Shown piece after piece: positions 47,760-60,059 of a DNA stretch of 64,000 nucleotides. The stretch's first letter is position 1. Every line of letters begins with the position of its first letter. This DNA comes from Diorhabda sublineata (Eukaryota > Arthropoda > Insecta > Coleoptera > Chrysomelidae), in assembly GCF_026230105.1 (NCBI RefSeq), contig NC_079481.1, positions 29,400,489 through 29,464,488 on the forward strand, read 5' to 3'. The notes beneath the pieces were generated by a model. That model was not told where the DNA came from and did no database searches. It saw nothing but the letters and a program-made list of their open reading frames with translations. The position numbers and the translations under genes were made by a program.

Positions 47760-48250
47760 TTGGTATGGACAACCATGGTACATAGCAACCCGTATAGGAG
47801 CCCTCAGACTTGAACGAGGAGGCTTAGCTTGTGACTACGTTGGGAAACCCGGCCTTGGCAAACCACTAAAGCCCCAAGCATGGTTGGAGTCTGTTTAACT
47901 CGACCTTGACCATCCTATAGTCAGCCAGGCATTAAAAGTTGCAACTTTTAATGAATTAAATTCTTTTATGCATAAAAGCAAATAAAAAATAGTATCATTT
48001 CTTTATATGTTTGCTTATTTAATTAATACTTTTAGAAATTTGTCACGAAACTATAGTTTTATGAAAAATCTATTTTTACATACAACCAGCCTAGTCCAGG
48101 CTTTCAAACCGAGCGAGGGACATTGTTATCATCCCATAGTTCCACCAAGTTTTGGCCAATAACGGCTAGGGCCAGAGTTGGACATACTTGACCCAAGTCC
48201 GGGCCTATATCGGGCCCATCGTAAAATCCTATATGGCGAAGAACCCAACA
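47760..48250. other. GC-richer block of unknown origin
   Basis: Two stretches (about 47780-47925 and 48080-48250) are clearly richer in G and C than their flanks, with 'gggaaacccggccttgg' and 'gtccgggcctatatcgggc'. No reading frame or family is recognisable. Between them lies the perfect palindrome at 47930-47953. It may be an old insertion. Confidence 0.4.
47930..47953. other. 24-bp perfect palindrome
   Basis: CATTAAAAGTTG is followed immediately by its exact reverse complement CAACTTTTAATG. Confidence 0.9.
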
Positions 48251-49207
48251 ACCATTAAACGCTTGTAAAAATTCGTGTGATTGAATATTTTTTCTGATAT
48301 ATTCCAATTTTTGTGTGTTGCGGCTTCAACATTTCCAGGTTTTCCTTTTCACCATAACATACGTCAAATAAATAGAAAAAAGAAAAAATAGAAATGTCAA
48401 GGTAAAAAAAATGCCGACATATTTCTTTTAGGTATATTATATCGAAGAATCCATATAACAGGAATATTTTATACATTCCGAGCGAATCAGACAATAATTT
48501 ATATCGTTTTAGAGCTAGTATTTCCCCGAGGTATGCACTAGGAAGAAATCTAGTCACGTTTGGTTTAGCTCCCAACCAAATGTCAAACAGATCAGTTGAT
48601 TCATTGGAATCCTTTTGGAAAACTTTTATAAGATAAATCTAATCTTATTTTGAATTGTTTGTGCGGTTTTCTTTTCTCGTTATTAAGAATGCATGAAATA
48701 CATCGCTGAAATTAAACAAAAAAGAAAGACCAGTGCTAGTGGTAATGATATTAACTAGTAATTTAAAAAACTAAAATAAGCGAATTTCTGGTTGTGTGTT
48801 AAAACCGATACGTGACAAAAATACACCTTTCCACCCCTTTTATTCCCATTGCATTATTTTTATTTATTGAATATTCGATAAATTTTTGAATCGTAATGAT
48901 TTTCAGCTGTTTTAACAAAGATAACGCCACGATAAATTAAATAATGTCGTATAAAATGATTATTTCGATTTAAAAACAGCACAAATACAAATTATATCGG
49001 AAACATATTCTATTTTAATTTGAAAATGTGAAATTAATTTATGTATAATGAAAGTTTCTTAGTCCGTTACTGTCTGCACAAAAGGCCGTCACCTTTAGCT
49101 GCCAGTGTCAGTGTTTACTGCTTCGAAAACGCCGCAGTAAATTACCTGTGGCCGCAATTGTTCCCAATTACACATAGACATCCCCGAAATTGTTCTAGCA
49201 TCGTTTC

Positions 49208-49210
<3 letters not shown>
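48251..49210. other. AT-rich spacer
   Basis: No gene recognised. The stretch at about 49060-49190, just left of the (TA)n tract, is GC-richer ('gccgtcacctttagctgcc'). Confidence 0.45.

Positions 49211-49269
<59 letters not shown>
49211..49269. repeat. (TA)n microsatellite, about 59 bp
   Basis: Uninterrupted alternating AT. Confidence 0.95.
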
Positions 49270-49273
<4 letters not shown>

Positions 49274-49559
49274 CCGTAAAATCAAAGGCGAACTTCGTTA
49301 TGCGTATTTTACACCAGCGTTGCCGTTCGGGGTCAACACCAACAATTTATATTATTTTATTTAATATAATAACAAAAATTAACGTGAAAATATAAATTTG
49401 TGGTATAAAAATGCCCTTTACTACATAATACTTTCGAAAATTCCGTAAAAATTTTGAAGACGCTCTATCGAAAGTTGTTTTTCGTTAAATAGAAATATGA
49501 ATTCGTTAAAATGAATTTTTTCGTGTTTAAATTTCTAAATACCCGCTACTGTATTGCAC

Positions 49560-49765
49560 AGACTGAATTTAGCAAACGGCCGAAGCCCAGAGAGTAAATG
49601 AATACGCTTCGGGCAACGGTATAGCGAGTACCCGTACCTTTGACCCTTCTGTCAAATTTCCTGGTCTTTGGTCGAGGGCCACTGTTTCCTTTGTGTTGCA
49701 ATCCACAGTTCGGCCCTTCGGCACATTATCGCCTTCTGATTTCGTAGGACTAATTATTGCCCTTT
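49560..49765. other. GC-richer patch, candidate regulatory DNA
   Basis: It stands out in composition and holds several motifs resembling transcription-factor sites: 'tttgaccc', 'ctttggtc', 'gtttcctttgt' and 'taattattg'. There is no open frame worth reporting. Regulatory function is only inferred. Confidence 0.25.
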
Positions 49766-50329
49766 ATAGTTTCAACAGAACGAGCGAGCGAGAGAGAGAG
49801 AAACTCTTGGAAATAATGTTTGGTATTCATTCGACCATGGAATTTAGTATCTTTTTCTATAATTTTTAAGACGATTATGTGTTGTGTGGACGCAGTCTCT
49901 GTGGTAATGGCAGGTAGTCAAGTTTCTGATTTAATTACAGTTGAAACAGAACAGAAGCATTCAATTTTCCACATTACTCTTCTTTGAATTCACTGACTTG
50001 GAGAAAAATTATACATCAACAAATATAAAGACTAAATCCAAAATATTATTAGAATCGATGGACCAAAAACCATTCTTCATCATATCTCGCCGATGTCGTT
50101 GTACGAATTGTAGTAACAACCATTCATCATACAAAATCATAAAAGATCGCAGATTATTGATAATTAGAAACAATTTATGTCCTGTCTTTTTAAATAATTC
50201 GACAATAAGAGGTTACTCTCGACCACTTGTAAGTTCAACTCATCAATACCTATTACTATAATTAGTGACAATCCAAACCGATACTCGATATCTCTCCATT
50301 ATTCTAAATTGATTTTTTATTAACCGCCC
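49766..50329. other. AT-rich spacer
   Basis: No gene recognised. A 106-codon frame at 49941-50261 has no known motif. A short (GAGA)n lies near 49788-49800. Confidence 0.45.
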
Positions 50330-50678
50330 GCATGGACTCATCCCGTCGTAATGAATTTAGATGTGGTAGTGACTAAGCGACGACCAAACAGTAAGCCAGC
50401 ATGTGTTTGCCAGAAGCTTTCGAAAAAAAATCAGTCCAAATGAAAACAGCCAAAAACATCGAATTGGTGGTTTATCCTTGTTTGATATCAAATGATTTCT
50501 TTTTGTTCCCGCAAATCAAAAATAAATTGCTCGGTGAACTTTTTTCCCTAAGCAGCGGTCGAAGCGTTCGAATCACTTGTTTCGAAGGTTTCGGAATGTG
50601 AAAAATGCTTCGAAATTGGTTGAATCCCATGCAAAAGTATATATCGATCTCAATGGAGAACTTTTTGGAAAACTATAA
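50330..50678 (+). pseudogene. Mariner transposase C-terminal third
   Basis: The frame from 50401 contains KNIELVVYPCLISNDFFLFP then QIKNKLLGELFS. This follows the 'NIELLxHPPYSPDLxPNDFFLFPxIKNKLRGxRFSS' pattern around the third catalytic residue, though the PPYSPDL core is eroded. In the next frame VYIDLNGELFGKL ends at a stop at 50676-50678, matching the 'KCIDLNGEYFEKL' C-terminus. A single frameshift after 50600 separates the two. The N-terminal two thirds and any terminal repeat were not found. It is a mariner lineage distinct from the SKSAVRRIL-type copies. Confidence 0.75.
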
Positions 50679-53600
50679 AGCCATATCCATATTGCGTTCA
50701 ATTGGAGGTTAAACGCTTGGAAAAAAAACAAACAGATAAAGTAAATATGAGCGGAAATGGGAATCAAGAGAAAGTTTTGAAAAATATCAGCACGCCTCGG
50801 CGTTTGATCATCGTAGTACTGATAGATATATAAAATGAGAAGTTATTGGTTTAAAAAATGCCGTTGACTGAAACATTATGAAAAAAGACATTAATTGCTT
50901 ATACCCAAGATTTTTTCTTTTTCCTACTGCTTCTTGTAGACTTTACCATTTTACTACGATTCTAGAACCTCCGTCTGATTTAATACATCGTATTAATAAT
51001 ATTCAATGGTTTTGATCAATTTCCGAACAAATTGTGTGCCCGATGAATTTATGAGGAATAAAAGGAGTTTAATGGAAGCATATATATATAGAGGAAATAA
51101 AAAATAACCGTCGTCAATTCGAGTGAAATCCATCATTAATCGCCATCAGTCCCTTGATTAAAGTGATGAAACGAAAACAGTGACTAATGAGAAATGACGA
51201 TTAAAACCGATTCCAATAATTAAATTTCCGTTTCGGTCTATTAATCAGTTCAATATAGTGTCATGCTAAACCGAATTTATACATATATATATATATATGT
51301 ACGTATGATTCCGGCCGTGTCTACTCAACCGATTGTTTACCCCGATTTATTTTTAAGTACACGTTAATAATTCAGTCGCGTCTTCTCTCTACATCATTAA
51401 ATATACTTTTAGAGAGCCAAATCCCGAAGATTTATGTTTCTTTATTGGATCAGAAACTAAAATTACACTCTAATAAACACATTTTCCGAAGTGTAAATTG
51501 GAAAGCTGCTTACAATAATTTACACTAATGGGTTTCTTCACTTAACTTTATTCCCGATATATTTATTATATATATATATACGTAACACGCACTCGCACCA
51601 CCCGTTACTACCTTAATCTATAGAACGGGTAGAAAGGGATTTAATTAAAATTTTACGACGACAATTATAAATTCCTAAAAAAAAAATCTGATCAAACTGC
51701 ACTATCCGAATTTTAACACGTCGTATCCTTCGACTGTTTTTTTTTCGTTGTTTTTTTATTTTCATCAATGGATTTGGTTGAATTCGAATAGTAGATAAAT
51801 TTCCAACAGCAACGTTTCACGTTTGTCCGCGTACAGAATCCTGACTGTACTTTGCTCGGAAACAACTCGCCGAAGCAAAAGCGCAAAAATGAACTCAAAC
51901 TCATGCCAGATCATACTACCTACAAAATTTTCCGAATAGGTAGGCTCTACCCGTTCTAAAAGAAGAAGAATCCATAGATTCGACGGTGTATCGAAATGGG
52001 AATCTTCTTCATGAACGGTAGATCAAACAACATTCCAGAATGCCAGGCTGTGGTATGCTTTCAAGCATTTCTTATGGTATTTTTTTATGAAATAACAATT
52101 TTTTTGTTTAATTCAATTCACCTCCAAGTCCCATTGAATCAACCGAACGAATTTTTGTACTAAATCTACGGTAATAAAGCTTCCATTATTTTCGTAATCT
52201 TTCCGCGCAGTCAATATTTTCAAGATAAATTACTCGAGGGGAAAAAGGAGAAAAAATATCGGTCGTTTCAGTAATATACTATAATCAATCAATGGCTAAC
52301 AGCTTGATAACTTCCAGACGGAATTTGGTCGTTTTGTCTTCCAGAAAGCTCATTAGAAACTGATCCCCGTTGTCTAAGACAGAGAAAATAATGGCAACAG
52401 CTATAAAAATAAAAAGTATGATCTATTGAGTTAATCATAAAGCGAGATGATTCGATAAAAGCGTTTCTAACTATTGCGAAAGTTCAACTCAATAAATATT
52501 TGTCTCGTTTCGGACGATATTTATGGGAATTATCTTATATGGGGAAAGTTGTATCGATGGTGTATATCACACAGGACATTTTATCGGTTCTTCTTACAAC
52601 ATGTATTTCGAATTATTCCACGTTAACAAGAACTATTAACAAAATGATGGATTACATTTACATGGATACCTAGGAAAGAAATCCAGAGTTTCATCAAAGG
52701 ATTATATCCATGAAACGTCGCGGTCAATCGCTGGAAATCTGCTTATACGTAACAGATAATTTAAATAACGAAACTGAGATTTCTTCCAAACAAATTAAAA
52801 TATCTGATAACAATTGTGGAATCAACTCTTCAAGATATATCCAACGTTTCTGGTCAACAACGAATTGTTCAAACTAAACATTCAATTGAAGAAACTTAAA
52901 GAAAAACTAATTTGATCAAAAATAATATCAATTTATTTACAAGAGACTGTAAATTGTAAATATAGTCATTAGTAAATATATTTCGCAGCAGCCGACTACA
53001 AATATTTATTTAATAATTTATTACGAAATGAAAATACTCTTGGTCATTAAATATGTGGACGACGTATGGATTTTGAATAAGAATATAGGGTTATTCATCT
53101 ACGTTTTCTCGATAATAAATTTTTCCGTTAACAAAAATACGACACCATTGAAATTATTTGAAAAAACAATCAATGAAATATTAAATTTTTACATCGGGAA
53201 TAAGCGTGATCGAAATACAGACCTTTAGGTATGACATCAGGTATCAGTCATCTCGGAAAGGATGTTGTGGGTCGATATATTAAAATTTCGGAATATATTT
53301 GAAGGAATATAATTTATGAACTCGCATAATTTCAATGGAATAGATGAATCACCACGTACATATTAAAATAGCGGTCGTAGCTTCGAAATAACATCTCTAT
53401 ATTTATCTAGGTGGCCAGGAAATTTTAATTAATATTGTTAATTGGAAACGTCTAGAATGGACAAAATAATAACTAACTATTCGCCAGGGAATTCTGAAAT
53501 ATGCGTATGTGGCCAGTGGAAATATTCATGTATGTATAAAGTTCTGCAGAAAATAAGAGCAAACTGTAATTTTGTACAGAGTCTATTGTACCAATTTGTA

Positions 53601-53849
53601 ATATGTTTATTAACTTTGTTTGATTATGCGCCAGTCCATCTTGGATATTATTAATTGGAAACACAACCTCACTTTTATGTTTGTTAATAATTTCAAACGA
53701 ATTGTTACTACATAATATTCGAGTCAAGATACTAACAATAATGTAACGAAACTGGCTTCTATTGATGATATATGTATCAGCGTCCGATCCAATTAAAAGT
53801 TCAAATTTATTTGGAGATAAAGGTGAGTTCACACATTTAGTTGACACTT
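50679..53849. other. Long AT-rich spacer
   Basis: No gene recognised. (TA)n tracts lie near 51282-51297 and 51566-51580. The 124-codon minus frame at 53473-53847 and the 70-codon plus frame at 53442-53654 have no motif I know; part of this may belong to the LINE that follows. Confidence 0.45.
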
Positions 53850-54610
53850 TTTGCGCGCTATTTCCAATTCGTCAAAGATTTATATATTAACTCGACGCTA
53901 CGCCAACTAAGAACAGAAAAGTTCTATGTGATTATTTCAACATTAACTTCACTAATGATTGTGCCACTCGGGAGTCTCTAATAAACGTTTTTGATTTATA
54001 TCAGCTGAATATATGCACTCGAATTACTAAAACAACTTCCTCATTACTAGATTATATAGTATCCGACTTCCCACCCCGTGATGTTAATAAAATTTTGTAA
54101 TTAATTCAAGTCTTTCTGACCATTCGCCGAATTTGTAACACCTAATAAATCTCTTAAGAAACACACTCAGTTGGTGAGGATTAGACTGTTATACTCAATA
54201 ATTTGAGACCCTCAGGACTCAGGGTTCTATTTTGGATATAGCTATTTTTCTTTTGGTTTTCATCAACGATCTCACAGACCTACGGATCAATGATCAATTC
54301 ACTTTATACGCATATGACAGCTGTGTAATCTGAAGTGCTCCAGATATACAAGTTCCACATTGGACCATGGGCGATAATCTGAAAACTATCAAGCCTCAGT
54401 CTTTGTTTAAACTCCTCGAATTCGATCAAATTTCTTGGTCTACATATCGACGGTGTCCTTCAATGGTCTGTACAAATAGAAAATCAGACAAAAAAATTAA
54501 CCTCTGCTTGCTTTGCCATTAAATTTGTGTCTGATCATCTCGATTCTCGTACTGCTTTAACAACTTATTCCAATTGCATGTTCGGTATGATTTGCCTTTC
54601 TTGGTGTCTG
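53850..54610 (+). pseudogene. Jockey-like LINE ORF2 relic: endonuclease end and reverse-transcriptase core
   Basis: The first part, 53930-54100, reads FNINFTNDCATRESLINVF, then RITKTTSSLLDYIVSDF, the last segment of the APE-type endonuclease ('GDFNINF...TRITxxSxTLLDYIVSD'). The usual 'SDH' block is reduced to a nearby 'LTIRRI'. From 54228 the reverse-transcriptase palm follows with LLVFINDLTDLRI, then TLYAYDSCVI, where the catalytic YADD box has become YAYD. After a stop and frameshift, NSIKFLGLHIDGVLQWSVQI and KKLTSACFAIK (54415-54525) continue in the right order. The region between endonuclease and palm, several hundred residues in an intact protein, is deleted. It cannot function. Clade assignment is jockey-like. 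Confidence 0.86.
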
Positions 54611-56559
54611 GTAATTTTTGCTCCTCTTCGATTCTATCTTCAAATTCGTTATGTTTATGGTTTGAGTAGTAGAACTCATAGCGAATTCTATTTTTAAAAC
54701 AAAAAATTCGAACTCTCCGCACTTTCTTAATTTTAAAATATGTTTGTTCGGTTCCCAAACAAACTGAGAGACCCACGCCTTCAATATCCAAACGATTATC
54801 TTTGGTTGTATAAGAACTGCTATGTAGATTGATGGTCAGATCTGATGTCAGTTCTGATGACCACTTTCTTGAGCCGTAATAAACTACAATCATGAAAAAT
54901 TAGGAGCTTGATCGAAAAGAAAATCAAACTTGAAACGCCGTCGCAGGTCTTGATGACAACTTTTCGCCTGAAATTTCAGAAGGTTGCAGTCGATGTTTAC
55001 ACTTGTTTTTTTTTTTAATTTTCGCGGGAGTTTCTAGGATAATACATACGTCAAGTCATCTGTCAAAATGAAACTGTTATTCAGGGGCACCAACCCATTA
55101 TAAAAAAATTACCAAAAATAGTTTTAAACAGAGTCCATTTGCACACGAAATGTTCAATTCGTATATATAGTAATTAGGAGTAGTTTTTCCCGTTGGCAAC
55201 GATATTTTTTTAATAATCAACAAATTACGTTCGAAGTGAAGTTCGTTCAATGGAAACATTGTACGAGACAGACCGACTGCGAATAGAATTAATAGAAGTT
55301 ACATACGACAATGACCGGACTAACAACAAGAGGATTTGTGTTTGTTCAAGAATAAAAATATAATAGAAATAATGATATAACGAGCAAATGAGTTCGTGTT
55401 GACTTTTTTTTTATTACGTTTCTGTTCTCTATACAGCAACACTATTATTATACGAGGGGCCGTACATCAACCAAAAATAAACTTAATGAATAGAGGGAAT
55501 ACGTTCGGAAAATACTGAAAACTATAAACTATTGGGCATCCTGTAACACGAATAACGCAATTTATCGTACTCATGATAGTACTTGTATAAATTTTTAAGA
55601 TAAATATTTTTACAACGCTCCAATCGCTTGCTTACGTCACCAGCGCCGATCGAAATTATTTTTAAGTATTCGTAAGGATTAAAAGTTCGTTGATACCTTT
55701 TGCTAGTTATCAGGCAATAACTAAATTAAATTAATAACATTTAGGATACAATATTCCAACATAATCGAAGTTGAATTTGGTACAAATATATTTATTTGAA
55801 CTTCAACACATACACGTAAACATAAAATCTTGTTTTTGCTTTACGAATATGTCATTTTGTGTCTGTTTATTTGGTTCAATCCCCGAATTTTCATATTCTT
55901 AAAATAGTTATTTGTCGAAGACTGTTTTTTCAAAAACTGTTAAAACCGAAATATCTCGCCTCCCTCGTAAATGTGAAGCGATTCCAAGGTTGGACTTGTC
56001 TCAATTAAACGAATTGACCGAACGTGTCGCGGTGATTTCTTCTGAACGTAAAAAATTACTCGTAACCGGGAATATGACTTCCGGTCGGATTATGTGAAAT
56101 GAAAAGAACATGATCGTCATTCGAGAATTATTGTATTTTTTTTATTAATTATGGTAGTTAAGGGTCACCCGGTCATCCGAGTCCGATATGGGAAAGAAGA
56201 ACTCGAAGGGTTGTAGTCGGGGGGGGGGGGGGTGTGTTGCCGATTTTAATTCCATATATCTATCGAAGCAATTTAAGAATTTAATTAAAGAAGTAGAAGT
56301 GAATCTAATTAATTGTAAGACGGAACATAATAAAAATGTCTGTTGGCTGCCATTAAACTATCATGTGAAAGTGGATTAAAAAAATTAAGGAAACAATAAA
56401 TAGTTTTAATTAACCACCACCTATATAACGAACAAATAAATCTGCGAAAATATCTTGAGGATCTTTCCAATGGTCGAACATGATTTTGCTCATACATTGC
56501 ATAATTTTTATACAAGGTACCACACGCGGAATGTTTAAAATATTATAATATATACGCTA
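54611..56559. other. AT-rich spacer
   Basis: The first few hundred bases could be the eroded 3' part of the LINE, but no motif is secure. A 61-codon frame at 55912-56097 has mixed composition and no known family. A G-run is listed separately. Confidence 0.45.
56219..56232. repeat. Poly(G) tract, 14 bases
   Basis: Fourteen consecutive G on the plus strand, rare in such AT-rich DNA. It could vary in length or be a sequencing artefact. Confidence 0.85.
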
Positions 56560-57243
56560 CGAGGATGGTCCCAAAAATACTTAGCCTCATACTTAGAAAT
56601 AACGGTAATTAATTGAAAAATATCACTGTATCAGAAAGCTGAACTAGATTCTATTCTGGACGAGGAGACCCCTGAGCAGATTTAAAACGAAACCGTACGA
56701 CCTGCAAACACACCAGCATCGTAGACGTTGACAAAATCGAAGGCGACGAATCCAGAAATGTTGAAAAAAATTCACAAATTGTCGATTGAAAGTGCGCGAG
56801 CTAGCAAATATAGTAAGCGTTTCAAAAAGGGCGGTATATTAACTGAAAATTTGGACAAGAGAAAGCTGTGCGCAAAACGGGTGCGCAAAAACAGCGTTGT
56901 GAATATGTTTTCATCGAATGTTTGGTGATGTTTCACAGAAACGTAAGTCCACCACTTTACAACAAAATAACAATCGAAACAACGGACTGGAAAGGTAAAA
57001 TCGGCCGTTCCATCTGCAGGTTGTTTCATAAAAACAATGCAACAGTTAAAAAATTCGTTATTGCAATGGCCAAAATTAAAGTTTGAATTGCTACCTGATG
57101 CACCCTATTCTCCATATTTAGCCCCCTCGGATTATTTTTCTGTTTCTAGACTTGAAAAAATGACCCGGTCTTAATATAAAAAGGGTATCAACAAAATTTT
57201 GGTGTTTCTTTTGTTGGGCTAGGCACTTTTGGGACCGTCCTCG
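56560..57243 (+). mobile_element. Compact mariner derivative with both terminal inverted repeats
   Basis: The left end 'cgaggatggtcccaaaaata' and the reverse complement of the right end, 'cgaggacggtcccaaaagtg', are matching terminal inverted repeats that continue into 'TAGCC'. A TA dinucleotide flanks each side, the expected target-site duplication. At 684 bp it is about half a full mariner. Inside are LTENLDKRKLCAKRV (56840-56885), a deletion through the catalytic middle, then KFELLPDAPYSPYLAPSDYF (57078-57140). The leading SKSAVRRIL helix is damaged to 'SKRFKKGG'. It can encode no transposase but keeps intact ends, so it could have been moved in trans. A truncated sister copy lies at 63137-63338. 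Confidence 0.92.
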
Positions 57244-57768
57244 TATAAAGAAAAAATACGGCAGCGAAATATATATACTATAATAATAAGAAGGTGTGAC
57301 ATGTTTTTCATAAATTAATTTTTTCAGTACTACAAATTAGAAATAAAAATGGAATAACTGTAATTATTACAAGCTGTGACGAAAAAAATGTTCAATTTTA
57401 GTCACCTGAGCTCTATAATTTTAAGAAAATAAAAAAGAATTCTCATGAAAACGTGTAACACCTATTTAAAAATAAAAACCGAGTTTATATTTTTCACTTT
57501 TAACTATAATATAATTATAATATTTCGTTTCCAATATAATTGTTAATTGTTGAGAATAACGGACAAAAATAAATCCAGAAAATCATATATTTAATGGAAA
57601 TATTCGATAATTTTCCATTCGATCCCCATAAATCCTGATCAATTAACCGATTTTTGGTGTCAAAGTCGATAAGGAATTGAGGCTTAAAGTAAAAATTGCG
57701 TAAAATTCGTCATTATGCTGTCAAAAACAACGTAATAATTGAAATAATTATTTTTTTGGGTAAAAGGC
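57244..57768. other. AT-rich spacer
   Basis: Nothing recognised. Confidence 0.5.
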
Positions 57769-57838
57769 TTAAAATGTCACGTCTTTGGGGGAGGACTCGT
57801 CCTGACACCCTTCGTCAAGACCATGGATCCGCCGTTGC
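57769..57838 (-). mobile_element. hAT-like transposon terminus, relic
   Basis: Reading the minus strand from 57838 gives 'caacggcggatccatgg', then 'aagggtgtc' and 'gagtcctccccc'. Ends of many non-autonomous hAT elements begin CAGTGGCGGATCCAGGGG. The match is good but only one end is present and no 8-bp duplication can be shown. Confidence 0.4.
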
Positions 57839-58020
57839 TATAGAGAACATTCCAAAATCGATAAATCGTTAAAAGAAAACACCATTAGATCACCCGATTG
57901 TTTCCCATTAGACTAATTCACTATACAACAACTTTTCAATAATAAGTACGCAGGGAATTAATTTTTTTTCCTGTTTACCCTCTAGTATCCTCATTAGAAC
58001 TTATTCAGTTTTCCCATTTT

Positions 58021-58143
58021 TTAACTTCCTTTCGTCATCCTTCGTTCCAGAATTCCTCCCTGGTCACCGTCGACCTCGTCAACCACCCCAAGATATACGT
58101 AACTTTGAACTTTTTCATCATCCAGTTTCATTGTGGTGTTATC
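58021..58143 (-). pseudogene. LINE reverse-transcriptase fragment (YVYLG block)
   Basis: On the minus strand one frame is open for 40 codons: TTMKLDDEKVQSYVYLGVV, then DGDQGGILERRMTKG. This matches the 'SYVYLGQxIxxDGSxExEIxRRIxxG' segment downstream of the palm in RTE/CR1-like LINEs of insects. It stops at 58021-58023. Nothing of the adjoining domains is visible on either side. Confidence 0.66.
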
Positions 58144-60059
58144 ATTATCATGAACTGCGAAAAGTTTGGTAATATAACGAAAAATATATAGATTCACGTA
58201 TAATTTATGACGTGATAATATTAAATTGATAAATAATTGATTATTTAATTGGAATATTCGTTTCAGTCGAAATTTGCTTATTATTATCTATCCAACATGA
58301 ATAGTTTAGTATGGAGTCGGAATACTTAATATCAAAGATGCGTTTGGTCAATTTGTAATGTTTGTAATGACTTTAGAGCATAATATTTTGATGGACGGCC
58401 GAAAGGGTAAGTTCAGTTCAGAGAAAATGGAAAGGGCTAAAGGGAGTAGATTTGTCAGCTGTCTTAACACGACTGGTCCGAAATGAAAGTCGGAAATTGG
58501 AGAATTTGTAAATGATGAAATATACTGTCAGGTAAACGGTCTCGAGGTTTTGACCGTCTATCGAAAAATAAAATTTCATATTAAAAATAATTTTATTCAT
58601 GAAGGAATGTTCATACAGCAATTATTTTGACAAAAATTTTGTTTCTCCAATCCCCATTTAACCGAATAAAGAATCAGTTTTTGCATATTTTTGTTTGTTT
58701 TTGAGATCGACTTTGTTCGTTCTTAAACTTTTTTCTTCTGTTGGGGGGACAAACGGGTTCTCGCACTTTGTATTGGAACATCATCTCTATTATAGCACAT
58801 ATTTCTTCATAAGTATAATTTCAGGAAGCCTCTGATTCTAACAAACCATCAAACAATATCGAAACTTGCTCCACGTTTCTGCAGTAGGTGTTTTTAGAAC
58901 TGTTCCATCCTCGCCTGGTATATAAATAAGACAGTTTCCCGATGCTTCCTGTTCGCTCAGATTTCGAGTCGATTTTCGCGACAGCCTTCGACATATATAC
59001 TTGCAGCCTTGCGATTATCCATACACCTTCATCAGATACAGTCCGATTCATATGCGGATATCCAGTTTCTTCTAGTCGGAACTGGTTCAAAGCTGAAGAT
59101 ATTTAACCAAACAATAATAATAAGTTTTCCCTTCTCATATTTTTCACGCGAATTTTTATAAATATACACATAAGTGTATATATATATACAGGTATATGCT
59201 TTATACCTTTCAATTCCAGCGTATAATGCAACAAATTGAAAGCAAATAGCGCGTCTAATAGCACGTTTCGGTATCGATTGACCCGATATTATATCGATAT
59301 TAGTCGATTATTACGTGTATCCAGCACTAATCGATAATACGAAAGGCATAGCGGAAAGTTTCGCGTGAAATTGAACCTTCGGGCCGGATGGATTGAAAGT
59401 GGAATTCGATTAAAGGGGTTTCCGAAACGACGTAGGTGGCATAATTATTGGATAAAAATTGATTTCGGTGTGTAATAGTTATTTGTTTACATGGGCGGGG
59501 ATGTACGGGTCGGGTTACGCCGAAAGGTGTCGCCAATTCATATATTTATATACAGGGTATATACGAAAAATAATACTATCATTTAATGATAATATATTTT
59601 ACGTACTAGGTTTTGTTTTATTATATCGATTAGGAATTGAAGGTGGAAGCGAGTCGAAATCAAATCTTTTTCGCTATGATTTGAAAAGTAGCTCGCAATA
59701 TACAGGATTAACTCAAAAATGCATTTTTCATCTATTACACTTACATGAATTCGCGTTATACAAAATTCAATAGTAAAAAGTAAATATTCATTAAAAATGT
59801 TTTTTTTTTTTAGTTTGTCCATAAATGTCATAGTTCTATAATAACATGCTGCGATACCGGGAACTCAATGTTTAAAGGTGGGCTATCAATTTCACTTCTT
59901 TAAAAAATTCCAGAACTTTGGACCACTTTAAGTACCAGACATATCCGTTTTTTATTTAATTTGCTCCCAGATCTAATATTAAGGAAATCCAGAATCTGCA
60001 CGCTGTATTGTCTAGTATCTTCTCTGGTTACAGTTTTCTAAGAGAGGCTTTGCATGTCT
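58144..60059. other. AT-rich spacer
   Basis: No gene recognised. An 89-codon minus frame (58821-59090) and a GC-richer patch around 59370-59535 ('gggcggggatgtacgggtcggg') have no family match. A 'tatacagggtata' motif sits near 59549. Confidence 0.42.

Noticed and set aside
53473..53847. 124-codon minus-strand frame
   Set aside because: No known motif and AT-rich composition. It may be antisense to the 5' side of the LINE relic, but nothing supports a gene.
54519..54893. 124-codon minus-strand frame
   Set aside because: It overlaps the LINE relic on the opposite strand, and the plus strand reads clearly as reverse transcriptase there.
55436..55470. 'tacgaggggccgt' as a mariner terminal repeat
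   Set aside because: It shares only the first bases with the repeats at 56560 and has no opposite end or transposase remnant nearby.
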